DNA from: Aricia agestis
Taxonomy: Eukaryota > Arthropoda > Insecta > Lepidoptera > Lycaenidae
Assembly (NCBI RefSeq): GCF_905147365.1
Contig: NC_056419.1
Span: 2,487,501-2,551,500, forward strand
Reading direction: 5' to 3'
DNA: 64,000 nucleotides
Numbering within the stretch: the stretch's first letter is position 1; every line of letters begins with the position of its first letter. Shown here piece by piece: positions 12,119 through 23,316 of the stretch. Below the pieces are notes generated by a model. The model did no database searches, had not been told where the DNA came from, and worked only from the letters and a program-made list of their open reading frames with translations. The position numbers and the translations under genes were made by a program.

Positions 12119-12140
12119 GATGACCAGTCGGCTTGGGGGA
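12111..12140 (-). promoter_or_regulatory. Possible RNA hairpin in ORF1-ORF2 linker
   Basis: TCCCCCA and TGGGGGA form a perfect 7-bp stem about 72 nt downstream of the ORF1 TAG on the coding strand and just at the start of ORF2. A role in readthrough or reinitiation is inference. Confidence 0.35.
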
Positions 12141-12205
12141 GGGTGTGTTGTTATGGTTGTTGTTTTGTCTTTTTGTTTATGTTTTTGTTTCCGTTCGCCG
12201 ATAGT

Positions 12206-12223
12206 TGATTGCTATTGTTGTTT
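12206..12223 (-). promoter_or_regulatory. Leaky-type stop codon context between ORF1 and ORF2
   Basis: The coding strand reads AAA CAA CAA TAG CAA TCA, with the TAG at 12,214-12,212. This matches the CAR-YYA 3' context of tobacco-mosaic-virus type readthrough, including the CAA before the stop. ORF1 and ORF2 are in the same frame with no other stop in the linker (12,211 down to 12,119). Confidence 0.6.
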
Positions 12224-12943
12224 TCCTGATGGTTGGGATGTAAGAGAGTTAGATCGAGCCCTCATCAAGTCAAATGCATTTGTTCTTTCCGTAGAGGGTG
12301 TCAACTGCTGTTTCTTCGGTTTCGGGTTAGCATACGGAGAGGCAGATGGTTCTCTTTTCCTTTTGTCTTTAGCTCCTACATTTTCCTTAACAATAAGTTT
12401 ATCATACTTTAGGTAGGCTATGTTTCCTTTGTTACGTTCCTCCTTTAGTTGTGGGAGTAATGCCTTCCTCTTCTCCAGTATTTCTTTGGTGTAGTCTTCA
12501 GAAATATATAACTCCTTGGACTTTTTCTTGGTTTTCAGAACTTCGCTCTTCTTCCATCTATTGATAAAGGATACGAGGGTCGGTCTCGGTTTTTCTTTGT
12601 TTTCTAAATTTCCAATGCGATAGATTTTATTTATCTCACAGTTTTCTACTTTTATGTTCAATTCTTCTTGTAGTTCTTTTCTCGTTCTCTCTAATAGTTC
12701 TGTTACAGATTTTTCACCCTCTTTTAATCCATAGATTACTATATTGTTGCTTTTCCTGTCTTTTTCTAAAAGTTGTACTTTATTTTCCAGTTTTTCTAAC
12801 TTCAACTTTAAATTTCTATTTTCTTCTAATACTGGTTCCAGTTTTTCATCCATTTTTACCATCAGTGTATTTGTTATAGTTTCTGTTTGTTTTTGCATTT
12901 CTATTTTCATTTTTTCAAAGAAAATTTGAAATTGATCATCCAT
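12212..12943 (-). CDS. LINE ORF1: coiled-coil RNA-binding protein, 243 codons
   Basis: The preferred start is the ATG at 12,943 (MDDQFQIFFEK); the frame is open further 5' only with a GTG at 13,018. Residues about 5-75 are a coiled coil (KLEPVLEENRNLKLKLEKLE). It is followed by SNNIVIYGLKEGE and ARPTLV-like PRPTLVSF motifs, which mark the RRM-like domain of L1-type ORF1 proteins. A basic, low-complexity C-terminus follows (KRKREPSASPYANPKPKKQQ). The protein is expected to coat the element RNA and form trimers. It terminates at a single TAG in frame with ORF2. A CAG-to-TAG change would also explain this stop, because the flanking codons are all CAA. Confidence 0.8.
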   Translation of the reverse strand: MDDQFQIFFEKMKIEMQKQTETITNTLMVKMDEKLEPVLEENRNLKLKLEKLENKVQLLEKDRKSNNIVIYGLKEGEKSVTELLERTRKELQEELNIKVENCEINKIYRIGNLENKEKPRPTLVSFINRWKKSEVLKTKKKSKELYISEDYTKEILEKRKALLPQLKEERNKGNIAYLKYDKLIVKENVGAKDKRKREPSASPYANPKPKKQQLTPSTERTNAFDLMRARSNSLTSQPSGKQQ

Positions 12944-13166
12944 TTTTTTCCGTGTAAAGGAACGTTTCCAAGTAATAATTCGCTGGCAACACTGATAGTT
13001 GTGGCATTCGCCAATCACGACGCTGACAGTAGTGACAATGTTATATCCAATGAGGTCATTTATCTGTGGATATGTCAGTTGACTTTGACAGGTTGAGGAA
13101 CTTTGAGGCTAGTTTGATATCACAACGGATTACACGCACGATTAAGTTGGCACTACCCTTAATAAA

Positions 13167-13179
13167 ATTTATCATTAAA
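13167..13179. repeat. Target-site duplication, right copy
   Basis: ATTTATCATTAAA, a perfect match to 9,097-9,109; marks the 5' end of the LINE. Confidence 0.9.
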
Positions 13180-13867
13180 GTTCCTAGAATGTTTACATGT
13201 TTATGTAAGTAATAATAGTTTTTGATGACATCAAAAAACCTGGGAAACATTGTTTTGTCATAATAATATAGCATAATATTATAACGTTGTAGAATTTAGA
13301 TTGATATGATTAGGTATAAGATTTTCTAACTTTCAGATAAACTTTGACAGCGCGATTTATGATTACAGCAATAAAATTTGATTAAAAAAATATAGACCTA
13401 GCCGAGTCTTCGCATCAACATGTTCATTACTCTCTGGTAATCATTAGGTAATATTTCCTTAAGAAGCAAAATAAAACGGTTCTTCAGAGTTTGCACGTGC
13501 TCTCTACGTATGGTTAGTGTTTCCGTTACTACTGTACTATAATTGTCGACGTCCTGAGTCTCACTGACCGCGTTTACTCATCTTGAAGGAAGCTACGTCT
13601 TCTGTAAATAAAGTATGACTTTTTGTGACGTGTTAGTTTTTTGCAAATCCATTTTTGGCACTTTTGGCTCTATATTAGAATTTGAAAGAGCCAAACTGCT
13701 GCTCCTGTTCTCAACTTAGGAGTTTTAAGGCGTTTATACTGTGAAACCATTATAATCTTTTCATCATTGTGACTAACATCGTGGTTCGGACCATACAAGT
13801 AATTCATATTTTATCTCTTTACGCTTCAATCACAAAAACAGACTTTAATGAAATAAAGTATCGAGAT
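13180..13867. other. No gene seen
   Basis: AT-rich non-coding DNA. Confidence 0.5.
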
Positions 13868-13969
13868 ACTACGGGAAAGGACATACGACTGCTTTTACCC
13901 CCGAAAAATGTACAGTTTCCTGTGATAAATGAAAGTCCTTGCTTCGAAGTTCCCGGTAACATCTAGTTG
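13868..13969 (+). mobile_element. Helitron-like 3' fragment
   Basis: Ends GGTAACATCTAG followed by T, and resembles the 4.4-kb copy (CCCGAAAAATGTAC, GAAGTTCCCGG). The 5' limit is uncertain. Confidence 0.4.
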
Positions 13970-14055
13970 ACTGTAATGTTGTCTTTCGATCTTTATCTGT
14001 AACTTTTGCCGTAATTATTCCAAAAATGTGGAAAAGACGACCATTAAAGTATACA

Positions 14056-14180
14056 CTAGCTGTTTGACCGAGCTTAGCTCGGTATTCGATAAAACACGAA
14101 TAAAATGACATTTTCTAAAAGTGATTCCTAGCTAGATCTATTATATATGTTTGATTCTCGGAAATATAATGTAGTATCTA
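14056..14180 (-). mobile_element. Helitron-like element, 3' end with perfect hairpin
   Basis: On the minus strand the sequence ends hairpin ACCGAGC-TAA-GCTCGGT (14,067-14,083), then TCAAACAG and CTAG followed by T. A hairpin about 10 nt before CTRR is the Helitron 3' signature. A related plus-strand copy ends at 28,420. The 5' limit is approximate. Confidence 0.6.
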
Positions 14181-15240
14181 TGTCTACAAAATGAAACAAT
14201 TCGGGGCTTATTTTCAAGTATAAAAATGAATTATAAAATCGTCAATTTAGGGTTAGTCGCCCCCATAAGATAGTGATAGGGTATTAGAGCGAGCGAGAGA
14301 AATGCGTAGCTCGATTTTTATTCGGCGTTATCCGCTTTTCTGACATTTCACTAGATTTAGTTTAGTGAAATGACATATCACTAGATTTGTTTAGTAAAAA
14401 GACGTAAGAAACAAGAATATTCGGTATCTACCGCGATTTCGTGATATCCCTGATATCTTCTTTTCCCTGCGACATAAAAAGAAAAGTTAAAGCTCGTTTA
14501 AAGATACAAGATATAACCTGGCAAGTGCTTTGGAAAGCTCAGGGTGTGGTCTAATGTGGCCATGAGTCATTGTCCGGTTGCGGGAGAGATGTTGGCCATA
14601 ATGACAAATGGCCCATTAAATACGAGTGTAAATTGTAATAGTAAGCCACGCCTTCGCTTCTTAAGTGGTCGTTATTAGGCCATGTATAATTTTAAGATGC
14701 CTGGGAAAAACTGAAAAATGTGTGGGTATTTTACCAATAACGTACAAGAGTTAGGTACCAATAATATGCCAACGTCCGTAATATCTACCAATCACGTTAA
14801 TCGTCATTACTAATTTACCAAAAAATTAAAAAAATCAGACATTGTGTTATCTCCTTCCGTTTTTGTCCATAGATCCTTAACTTGTGTGCGGTCTATATGT
14901 AAAATAACCAACGTTCTATCTGCAGACAGAATTTAGTTTGTAACAGAAGGGCAGCTTTTTTGGGTCATATATGGGTATAACCTTCAATTTGGTTTTGACA
15001 ATGACAGCTAAGGTCGAGCAAGGTCAATATGTCAAAACCCATCTGTCGCATTTTTGATCACGTACGCATCGTGGTCGGAAAACCATTGTTGTGGCCATGA
15101 TTGGCGGTCAATAATTTACTGTCATTAGAAGTTTAAATTTGGAACTCCCACACCCGACTTTCGGTGGGAAAATTAAGAATGTCATATTCAAACGTGCGCT
15201 AATTTCGGTTTCAAAATTTTTATAATCTATAGCCTGCAAA
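14181..15240. other. No gene seen
   Basis: Non-coding. One 9-bp inverted repeat (ATTTCACTA/TAGTGAAAT) lies at 14,345-14,371, with a partial tandem copy after it. Confidence 0.5.
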
Positions 15241-15511
15241 TCATTTATTTTGCTTTTAAAAATTGTTTATTAATGCACTCAATATTCTACCTGCATGCGC
15301 TTACCTATTCATATGATCTGATTTATTGTTATTTAACCATCTGCATCTTATTATATCTATTTAAATTATATTTTGCATTATCTATTATAATAACATATTA
15401 CATATTAATAATTATTACACATGTACTATACTATAAATTTAAATGTGATCGTAAAAATTATATTTTGCTTACTCAGCTATTATCAAATAATTGTTATTTT
15501 TTTAATTTAAA

Positions 15512-16600
15512 ATGGATTCTAAATTGACCGTTTATTACCAAAACGCTCGAGGACTGCGTACTAAGACCGATATTTTTAAGAGAAATGTATACCTAAACTC
15601 GTATGACGTAATATCGATTACCGAAACCTGGCTAATGGACGGTATTAGTGATCAGGAGCTATTTGATAATAGGTATATCGTTTGGCGACGTGACAGGGAC
15701 TACAGCTTAACAAACCAATCACTTGGAGGTGGCGTTCTTTTGGCAATCCGACGTGATTTAATAGCAACAGGTCGTCCCGAGTGGCACACGTCTGCAGAAG
15801 ATGTCTGGGTAACTGTTTCTTCAAAGGATGTATCATCCAACAAAATACACTTCTGCACGCTGTATCTTTGTGATCAAAATCGTGGAAACAGTTCAAGTAC
15901 ACAACTTGAAATGTTCTCCAATAATTTATTTAACGTGATTAACGCGCATCCTAATGATGAATTTATAATCATGGGTGATTTTAATTTACCGTTCATTGAC
16001 TGGCATCCCCAGGGTAATCACTATACATCTGATAGCGTATCCCTCTCAAGGGCTCAAATCGGCTTTATCGACACTCTGGCTCAGTGCAACCTCACTCAAC
16101 GTAGTCAAGTTCGTAACTACAACAATCGATTTTTGGACTTAATATTTTCAAATAATGAATTAATAGTCAATGCTTGTGACGATCCTCTGGTACCAGAAGA
16201 TATTCCACACCATCGGTCTCTACGTTTTCATCTGATACACGATTCCTGTGACGCATTGAGGACGAATAAGAGGTTAAAGTATATTTACAAACTAGGAGAT
16301 TTTGAAGCAATTTGTGATTATCTGGACACGGTTAATTGGCAGCAACACCTATACAATAAACCTTTAGATGAAGCTCTTAAATATTTCTACGACACAATCT
16401 ATGATCTACGAAAATCACATATACCTCAAAAAATAATATCATCTGACTATTATCCGCCCTGGTATGACTGTGCTCTTAAAAAAGTTTTAAAAGAGAAACA
16501 TAAATTCCATCGCAAATATAAGCTCTATGGAAATTACAGCGACTATGCATCCTTTTCCCTCCTTAGAAAAAGAGCCAAATCTATGGAACAGCATGACTGA
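15512..16600 (+). pseudogene. LINE endonuclease half, ends at in-frame TGA
   Basis: 362 codons starting MDSKLTVYYQNARGLRTK, the usual beginning of the endonuclease of this LINE group. Motifs seen: SITETWL near residue 35, IIMGDFNLPFIDW near 150, and LDLIFSN near 205. The TGA at 16,598-16,600 lies in the linker between endonuclease and reverse transcriptase. The following codons stay open in the same frame into the RT half, so one nonsense change (for example CGA to TGA) separates the two parts. Confidence 0.8.
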
Positions 16601-16651
16601 CATGAATCATACATTAACAAAACGGAAAACTCCTTAATTAATAATCCAAAA

Positions 16652-18394
16652 GTGTTTTGGTCTTATGTCAAAAGTAACAGTAAAGCTGCTTCTACCTTCC
16701 CTGCCTCTATGCGTTTTGACGGAGAACTCGCAACCTCCGGTGACGAAATTTGTGATTTATTTGGCGCTTACTTTAAAACTAATTTTCTGGACCCCAACCC
16801 AATATCTAGTAATTTTTATCCCGAAAGTAAACATGTAAATCACAACACTATTGGAGACATCGAGGTCAATCCTGATGAGGTTTTAAACTTGTTAAAGTCT
16901 GTTAGTCTGAGTAAAGGTGCAGGTCCAGACGATATACCACCTTTACTCGTAGTAAAATGTGCTAAATACTTGGTCACTCCTTTGTGTATGCTCTTTGGTA
17001 GGTCACTAAAAGAAGGATACGTCCCAAGTATTTGGAAATCCGCATTTATTACTCCCTTACACAAGGGAGGTGATAAGGTTAATATAAAAAACTATAGGCC
17101 CATATCAAAACTTTGCATTTTTGCCAAAATTTTTGAAAGTATCGTATATAAACAAGTCTACTCAACACTTAAATGCTGGTTCACTCAAGATCAACACGGT
17201 TTTTTAAAAGGTCGATCTACTACTTCAAATCTTCTTGTTGCATACGATTATGTTAGTGCATATATGGATACGGGTGCCCAAGTCGATGCTATATTTACAG
17301 ACTTTAGTAAGGCATTTGACCGAATCGACCACTCTATCCTATTGCAGAAACTTTCCATCGCAGGTATACACGGGAACTTATTTCGATGGTTTTCGTCTTA
17401 CATCAGTAACAGGTCGCAAGCAGTAGCTCTTAATGGTTTTATGTCAACCTGGATGCCAGTGCCCTCTGGTGTCCCTCAAGGATCCCTTCTGGGTCCCTTA
17501 TTATTTTCAATATTCCTAAATGATTTATCTTCTTGTTTCCTTCATTCCAAACTGTTACTTTACGCCGATGATGCTAAAATAATAAAATATATTTTGTCAC
17601 TTAGAGATTGTTGCCTTCTGCAAGAGGATCTTAACAGATTGAGTCACTACTGCACAATTAATAAACTAGATTTAAATGTATCCAAATGTTTTGCACTAAA
17701 TTTTACCCGTAAGCCTAAGTTAATTAATTTTAAATATACACTTAATAATGAAGAATTACTTAAGAAGAACTCAATGAAAGATCTGGGAATAGTCGTTGAC
17801 ACTAAGTTAATTTTTGATAAGCACGTTGATTACATTGTGGACAAAGCTTCAAAAGCTTTAGGGCTTATCATAAGATCTTGCAAACATTTTAAGAACACCA
17901 AAACTATTAAAGTTTTATATTGCTCTTATGTGCGCAGTCTTTTAGAATATTGCTGTGAAGTTTGGAATCCACAATACAATACTTATATAATAAGAATTGA
18001 ATGGATACAAAAGCGCTTCTTAAAATATCTACAGTTTAAATGTGGACTTAATCTACCAGATTATGAAGCGAGGTGTAAAAAATTTCATTTTCTACCGCTA
18101 CAATATCGCAGAACTGTTTCAGATCTAGCATATTCTTGTAAAATTATCAATAATACTGTCGATGTACCTGAATTGTTAGGCCAATATAATTTTAATATTC
18201 CTATCCGATATTTCCGTAATTTTGTGCCGCTTTACGTCCCGCCTTACAATACGTTTTATCGTCGCAATTCTTTTATATATAGATCAAGCGCCCAACTCAA
18301 TAATTTTATTATAAATAATCACATAGAAGATATTTTCTCTCTAAAACCCTTAAAAATTAGAAAAGTATTGACGGATGCGTATTTCTCGAATTAA
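16652..18394 (+). pseudogene. LINE reverse transcriptase half, 580 codons
   Basis: Same frame as the endonuclease half (offset 1,140 nt). Motifs in order: KGAGPDDIPPLL, PLHKGGDKVNIKNYRPIS, QHGFLKGRSTTSNLL, DFSKAFDRIDH, VPSGVPQGSLLGPLLFSIF, then catalytic YADDAKI near residue 304. The C-terminal thumb and connection region includes SYVRSLLEYCCEVWNPQY. Residue identity at all catalytic positions is retained. Only the upstream TGA breaks the complete protein, and the open frame continues upstream of this ATG to that TGA. Confidence 0.8.
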
Positions 18395-18530
18395 TAAGCC
18401 CTAATAAACATAATAATTATGTTAGGATGTAACAATGGAAGGAATGTATAATAAATCAGATCATATTATATGAACAAGCCATTATTATTAAAAATTATTT
18501 TACTGTTTACTTTTGCAGTGGTCTTCTTAT

Positions 18531-18824
<294 letters not shown>

Positions 18825-19157
18825 AACCAACCTTATTATTATTTAGCGCAAGTTAATCTAAACTAAGTATACAAATTTTATTGTTCTAAATTTAAGTCAA
18901 CTTTTGAGTTCTTGCCATGCAGAGCTTAATTTTCACTTTGCTTTAGTTACTATTTATATTTATTAGTGGAAACTTGTTATTGGCTCTCAGTTTTGTAATA
19001 GTTTTAGTTATAGTTATTATTATGTAGCTGTAAGTTTTCCTAAGAAAATAAAAATAAAAAATAAATAAGTAAAATAGTCCAAAAGCTCTAAATATGTACC
19101 AGGCGAGGCGGGCTAGCTACAGCCTTTATCATATACTTCAAATAAAAAATATAAGTA

Positions 19158-19416
19158 CAGTGTGTAACAAAAATAAGTGATAATACTTTAGGGTTTGTAC
19201 GTGTTCCTTGTAGAGAGTTCACTGTGAAAGTAGCAGCGCTGAAAGACGAAAATTTTTTTTCACTTTTGTATGGGCAAGGGCCCGAGCGTCACGAGTTTCC
19301 CCATACAAAAGTGAAAAAAAAAAATAGTTTTTCAGCGCTGCTACTTTCACAGTGAACTCTCTACAAGGAACACGTACATACCCTAAAGTATTATCACTTA
19401 TTTTTGTTACACCCTG
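19158..19416. mobile_element. Palindromic MITE with TA target, 259 bp
   Basis: The arms (about 110 bp each) are near-perfect inverted copies, starting CAGTGTGTAACAAAAATAAG and ending CTTATTTTTGTTACACCCTG. They meet at a short GC-rich centre near 19,270-19,300. TA dinucleotides flank both ends, consistent with Tc1/mariner-type insertion. The arms would transcribe into a long hairpin. No coding capacity. Confidence 0.85.
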
Positions 19417-19630
19417 TATAGGTTTACCCTCAGAACAGGGTTTACCGGAATCTGATGGCAAAAAGTGAGAAAATAAATTGACTCTAGCAATACCGGGTTA
19501 ATAGGAATAAAACATTTTGATCCTTTTTTCCCTTGCGGCTTATTCTGTGTGTGAAACATGCAAATATAAAAATGTATCCAATATCAAGGATATTTTTTGA
19601 AAATCTGCCGTCAAAATTTGCCATCTGATC

Positions 19631-19798
19631 CCGGACCGATACGACCTGCAAACCTTCAAGAAAAGAGCGTATTCCCTCTTAAAAGGCCGGCAACGCATCT
19701 GCAGCTCTTCTGATGTTGCGAGTGTCCATGGGCGACGGTAGTTGCTTACCATCAGGTGACCCGTTTGCTCGTTTGCCCCTTTATTCAATAAAAAAAAA
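19631..19798 (+). mobile_element. LINE 3' tail fragment sharing the SINE family A tail
   Basis: It begins GGACCGATACGACCTGC and reads on through AACCTTCAAGAAAAGAGCG (DLQTFKKR-like if translated). It then joins the same 3' block as SINE family A (GGCCGGCAACGCATCTGC ... GACCCGTTTGCTCG) and an A run. The upstream part is absent from the SINEs. Confidence 0.6.
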
Positions 19799-20234
19799 CC
19801 CTGGTAGACCTATAATTGATTAATGATTATCTATGCACATGTATAATAGTAGAAATAATATAATGTAGATTTTAACATACTTCAGCAAATAGTGGGTCAC
19901 AATTCTCACGACGCACGAGCGATCCTCGTGCTCTATCAAAACTTTCACCCATTCATTCCGATTATTCGATTATATTACACAATCGATAGATAATAATCGA
20001 TTATTTTAATTAAAGCGGATTCGCTTGCATTCCATAGACGGAATAAAAGTTATGTGTATACATGTGAACTTTATTCGAGTTTAAACTTTCGAAGTAGCGT
20101 ATTTTTAAATAGCGATATTAATGAAAAAAAGCTCTCTAACATTTGTTTAAGTACTGATTATCGTATTTATTTTAAATATTTTATTCAAAAAAATGCCATC
20201 TTTTCTCTTAAAATTGTTAGTCTTATGAAAAAAA
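19799..20234. other. No gene seen
   Basis: AT-rich; short ORF at 20,054-20,242 lacks recognisable features. Confidence 0.5.
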
Positions 20235-20286
20235 GTGCTTGAAAAATTGGTCACGGCTCAGGAGCCGTGACCAATTTTTCAAGCAC
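20235..20286. repeat. Perfect 25-bp inverted repeat with 2-nt loop
   Basis: The arms are GTGCTTGAAAAATTGG... and its exact reverse complement, spaced by AG. There are no mismatches over 25 bp. Not part of a recognised element. Confidence 0.9.
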
Positions 20287-21065
20287 ATTTTACTTAAAGC
20301 AAAATATTGATATTATGTTCTTATGTTTTACGTAGTGTAGCGTTATATTATTGTGTTTTGTGGTCAGTTTCTGAGGATTTTTAACAGACTTTTAAACTCT
20401 GTTGATTGGTCGTTAACGTTAGCCAATCACACGCGCTATTGAATGGATAAACTTTTATAATTTGGATTGGATAAACTTTTAAACTTTTATAATTTAAAAA
20501 CTCAAAAACCCGATAAATAATATCATGCAAGCAACAGCCAACACCACATGCATAAGCTAGTTTAATCTCACAAAAGTCAAAAGTCTGTCTATCATTTCAC
20601 ACGGTTTTGCTCTTAATTGCATTATGATAGTGGCGGGAATGGCTTGCGGCTGTCAGCCGGCAATTGTATGCGTTTCGCAAGCCCTTAGGTTTTATTAGTT
20701 GACACGACGTCGACCCTATAACCTTAAGTACCTTTGTTTGTTCTTATTCTGATAACCCTGAACTTTTCGATGTGAAATTCAGATGTTTAGTAGGTAAGGT
20801 TAAAGTTCACTAACATGGAGATCATCGTTAAGTACTGGGGCCTGACTCTTCGTATCTCGAATGTCACTTCGATCATGCTTACTCGCGAGCGTTGCACACG
20901 TGCTGTCTTGCGATCGAAGCGATATTCGAATGGTGGAAATAGCCCTAAGTCATAAATCCTGAAATTATTTTATATTTTAACTTAAGTAGGTACTTGAAGG
21001 TACAGCGAACTCTTGTAATAAGATTTATGATTTTCTTTACATTAATTTTGACTATCATTGATCAG
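20287..21065. other. No gene seen
   Basis: Non-coding. A weak, imperfect inverted arrangement with ATTCGA and CTTCGATC segments lies near 20,838-20,952. Confidence 0.4.
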
Positions 21066-21214
21066 CTCTGAGTGCGCCAGTTAACATTAATTACTTACTT
21101 ATTACTTATAAATCATACATTTTGAAATAAGCCATCATGCAGCAGACACATTATCTGTCAAACTCTTCATTAAATTAAAGGTTAATCATAATTAAAAGTC
21201 TCTGAGTACGGCGG
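21066..21214 (+). repeat. MITE family B copy
   Basis: Shares AAATAAGCCA...CTGTCAAACTCTTC and the right end GTCTCTGAGTACGGCGGTTA with the copies at 5.8, 28.8 and 42.9 kb. The left end (CTCTGAGTGCGCCAG) is in the opposite orientation to the other copies. Confidence 0.6.
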
Positions 21215-22398
21215 TTAGACCTAAAAATAAAAGGTTAAAGGTTAAAATATTAGTCATCAACCAATAGCAATAATTTAAAGTATCCAATGCTACCTTTTAA
21301 GTCATAATATACACCTAAGCCTATAACCTTTTATGAAACAAAATAGGCGGCTTTATCACAGAATACAGTCACATTCCTAAACTGTTTAATGTTCAACGAA
21401 TATGGTGAAACACTGACTCACTCTTTATTGCTAGAATACACCTTAAAAGGCCAAAGAGACTACTTAATTTTATCTTAAAACTTAAATCTGGGAGGGCCAC
21501 ATCTCATAATCTTTATGTTTGAGTTAAAGCAAGCACACATGAGTAATAATAATAATATTACTTGAACTTTTGTGCCATGAGTCCACTGTTTAATAAACTT
21601 TCTTTTCTAACCGGCCTATTATAAAATTTATACTTACCTACTTGTTAAAAATAGTGCATAAAAGGCTTTTATTTTAGTGTGTTGTGTAGATAGAGAAAAA
21701 ATTTACCGAAACCGTTTGAGTTTTAAAATTATTATTTAACCCCTCAATCGAACAATAACAATCACATAACAATGATACAAGTAGCGCCATCTGTGTTATG
21801 CTGCATGCACTAAAATAATGAAGTAGTCTGTAAGTTAATTATTATTTTATTATCTAATATTTTATTTGTTCAGGGCAAAAATAATATAAATATATTTTTA
21901 ATCCTTAAAAACATTTGTTTGTTTATAATAGTTCTTTTTGAAAAGGAAAAATATACTTAATCATATTTTTATTAATTCATCGAACGTGTCTTAGAAAACT
22001 ATTAAATCTATATTAAGTACTTATTATAACTTGCGGACTAATTTAAAGAGTATTTTTAATCAGTTCATAATTCCATACAATTATTTCGTTTGTTTAGTTC
22101 GGCTATCGAACTCATAAGGTCAGTGGTTATTAAGATTGACAAGTCACGATGTCTTCGTTAGGCAATAGTCTAATTTAACCTTTTGCAGGTACTCACTGTT
22201 TAGTAGTCTAACTACCTACTGGTCATGAGTCTACTTATGAGTAATGAGGCGTCCATACATGAGGCTTTTTTGAGGGTTTTTTGACCTTCCAACGTGGGCT
22301 TGGTTATAATAGAGAGTAATTCTTTCACCTAAACTTATGGAATACATACAATCTAATTAATATTCTTTAATAATGGTATATAATATTTGCTACTGTAT
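21215..22398. other. No gene seen
   Basis: AT-rich non-coding DNA. Confidence 0.5.
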
Positions 22399-22653
22399 AA
22401 AAAAGTGAAGAAATTAAAAAGTGGCAACATCGTAGTGTCATCCCTTTCAAATCAATCTAACGACCCGGCTGCACATGCGTCTATCGTCCGAAGCTTCGTG
22501 CTATGAGACGATACTATTGGACGATACACGCAGATCGTCCAATAGTATCGGTTTTAGCGCGAAGCACTTCGCATATATGCGGCCGCGGCATAAGAAAAAA
22601 GGGATGACAGTTGACACTACGATGTTGCCACTTTTTAATTTCTTCACTTTTTT
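22399..22653. mobile_element. Fold-back MITE, 255 bp
   Basis: Long terminal inverted repeats: AAAAAAGTGAAGAAATT... continuing through AAAAGTGGCAACATCGTAGTG at the left and the reverse complement at the right. A second inner inverted pair around GACGATACTATTGGACGAT is centred near 22,530. Non-coding; the target duplication is unclear. Confidence 0.85.
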
Positions 22654-23316
22654 GACAGACTATATAATATTAGTAATTAAAAATGGTAAATCCCAACGAT
22701 ATTTAATTATGAAATCGCCAATCAATAAGTACTCTACCATAGTAATTACACAGTAGTTCTAATTTCAAATCGTGATCGGAGCCAGTAAATCACATGGTGG
22801 ACTTCCTGGCCCTGGGAACTGGGGCAAGTGAGAGACAAGGACAATGATCACTGATCTGGTAGTTGGTAGTTGGCAAATACGCCGTTTGTACTTAAAAGAC
22901 TAAAATTACCTTAATAAGAAAAATAAGATTTAAGAATGATCGCGTTGAAATCTTTGCCTTTGTTATGGTCAGTAAAAAAAAAAAAACTTTTGAAAATAGA
23001 ACCGGAATTCTACAGCCAGTTTTTGTTTTCTATCAATGATATTAAATGAAAAAAATCAAAGTATGTAGAATATCATTGTTTTCTATTTATTCAAAACTCG
23101 AATTTGGAATAAATATTATTTGCGAATTGCAAAAAATATTGTTTTATGATTTCTACTTTCAAGTAAGTATATACTTAATATCTATACTGTTACGTAGTTT
23201 ATATACTGTTTGGTGTCTACTCAAGGAATTCACTTAAAAAAAGATAAGAAATTAAGTATAATCTTTTCTAAACGTAACGATTTATCGTGGCGTTTCGGTT
23301 CAAATTCTTTCACGTT
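22654..23316. other. No gene seen
   Basis: AT-rich non-coding DNA. Confidence 0.5.

Larger units (their letters stand above)
9110..13166 (-). mobile_element. Full-length RTE-like LINE (non-LTR retrotransposon)
   Basis: A 4,057-bp minus-strand element bounded by a perfect 13-bp target-site duplication. It has a 5' UTR (13,166 down to about 12,944), a coiled-coil ORF1, an endonuclease/reverse transcriptase ORF2, a short 3' UTR, and a 3' end of repeated TTTTA units (plus strand 9,110-9,137) instead of a pure polyA tail. Short tandem 3' ends and the RT/C-terminal motifs point to the RTE clade. Intact coding sequence and an undamaged duplication indicate a recent insertion. Confidence 0.9.

Noticed and set aside
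15273..15527. 84-codon hydrophobic ORF before the second LINE
   Set aside because: Extremely AT-rich; hydrophobic composition follows from base content. Not a recognisable ORF1.
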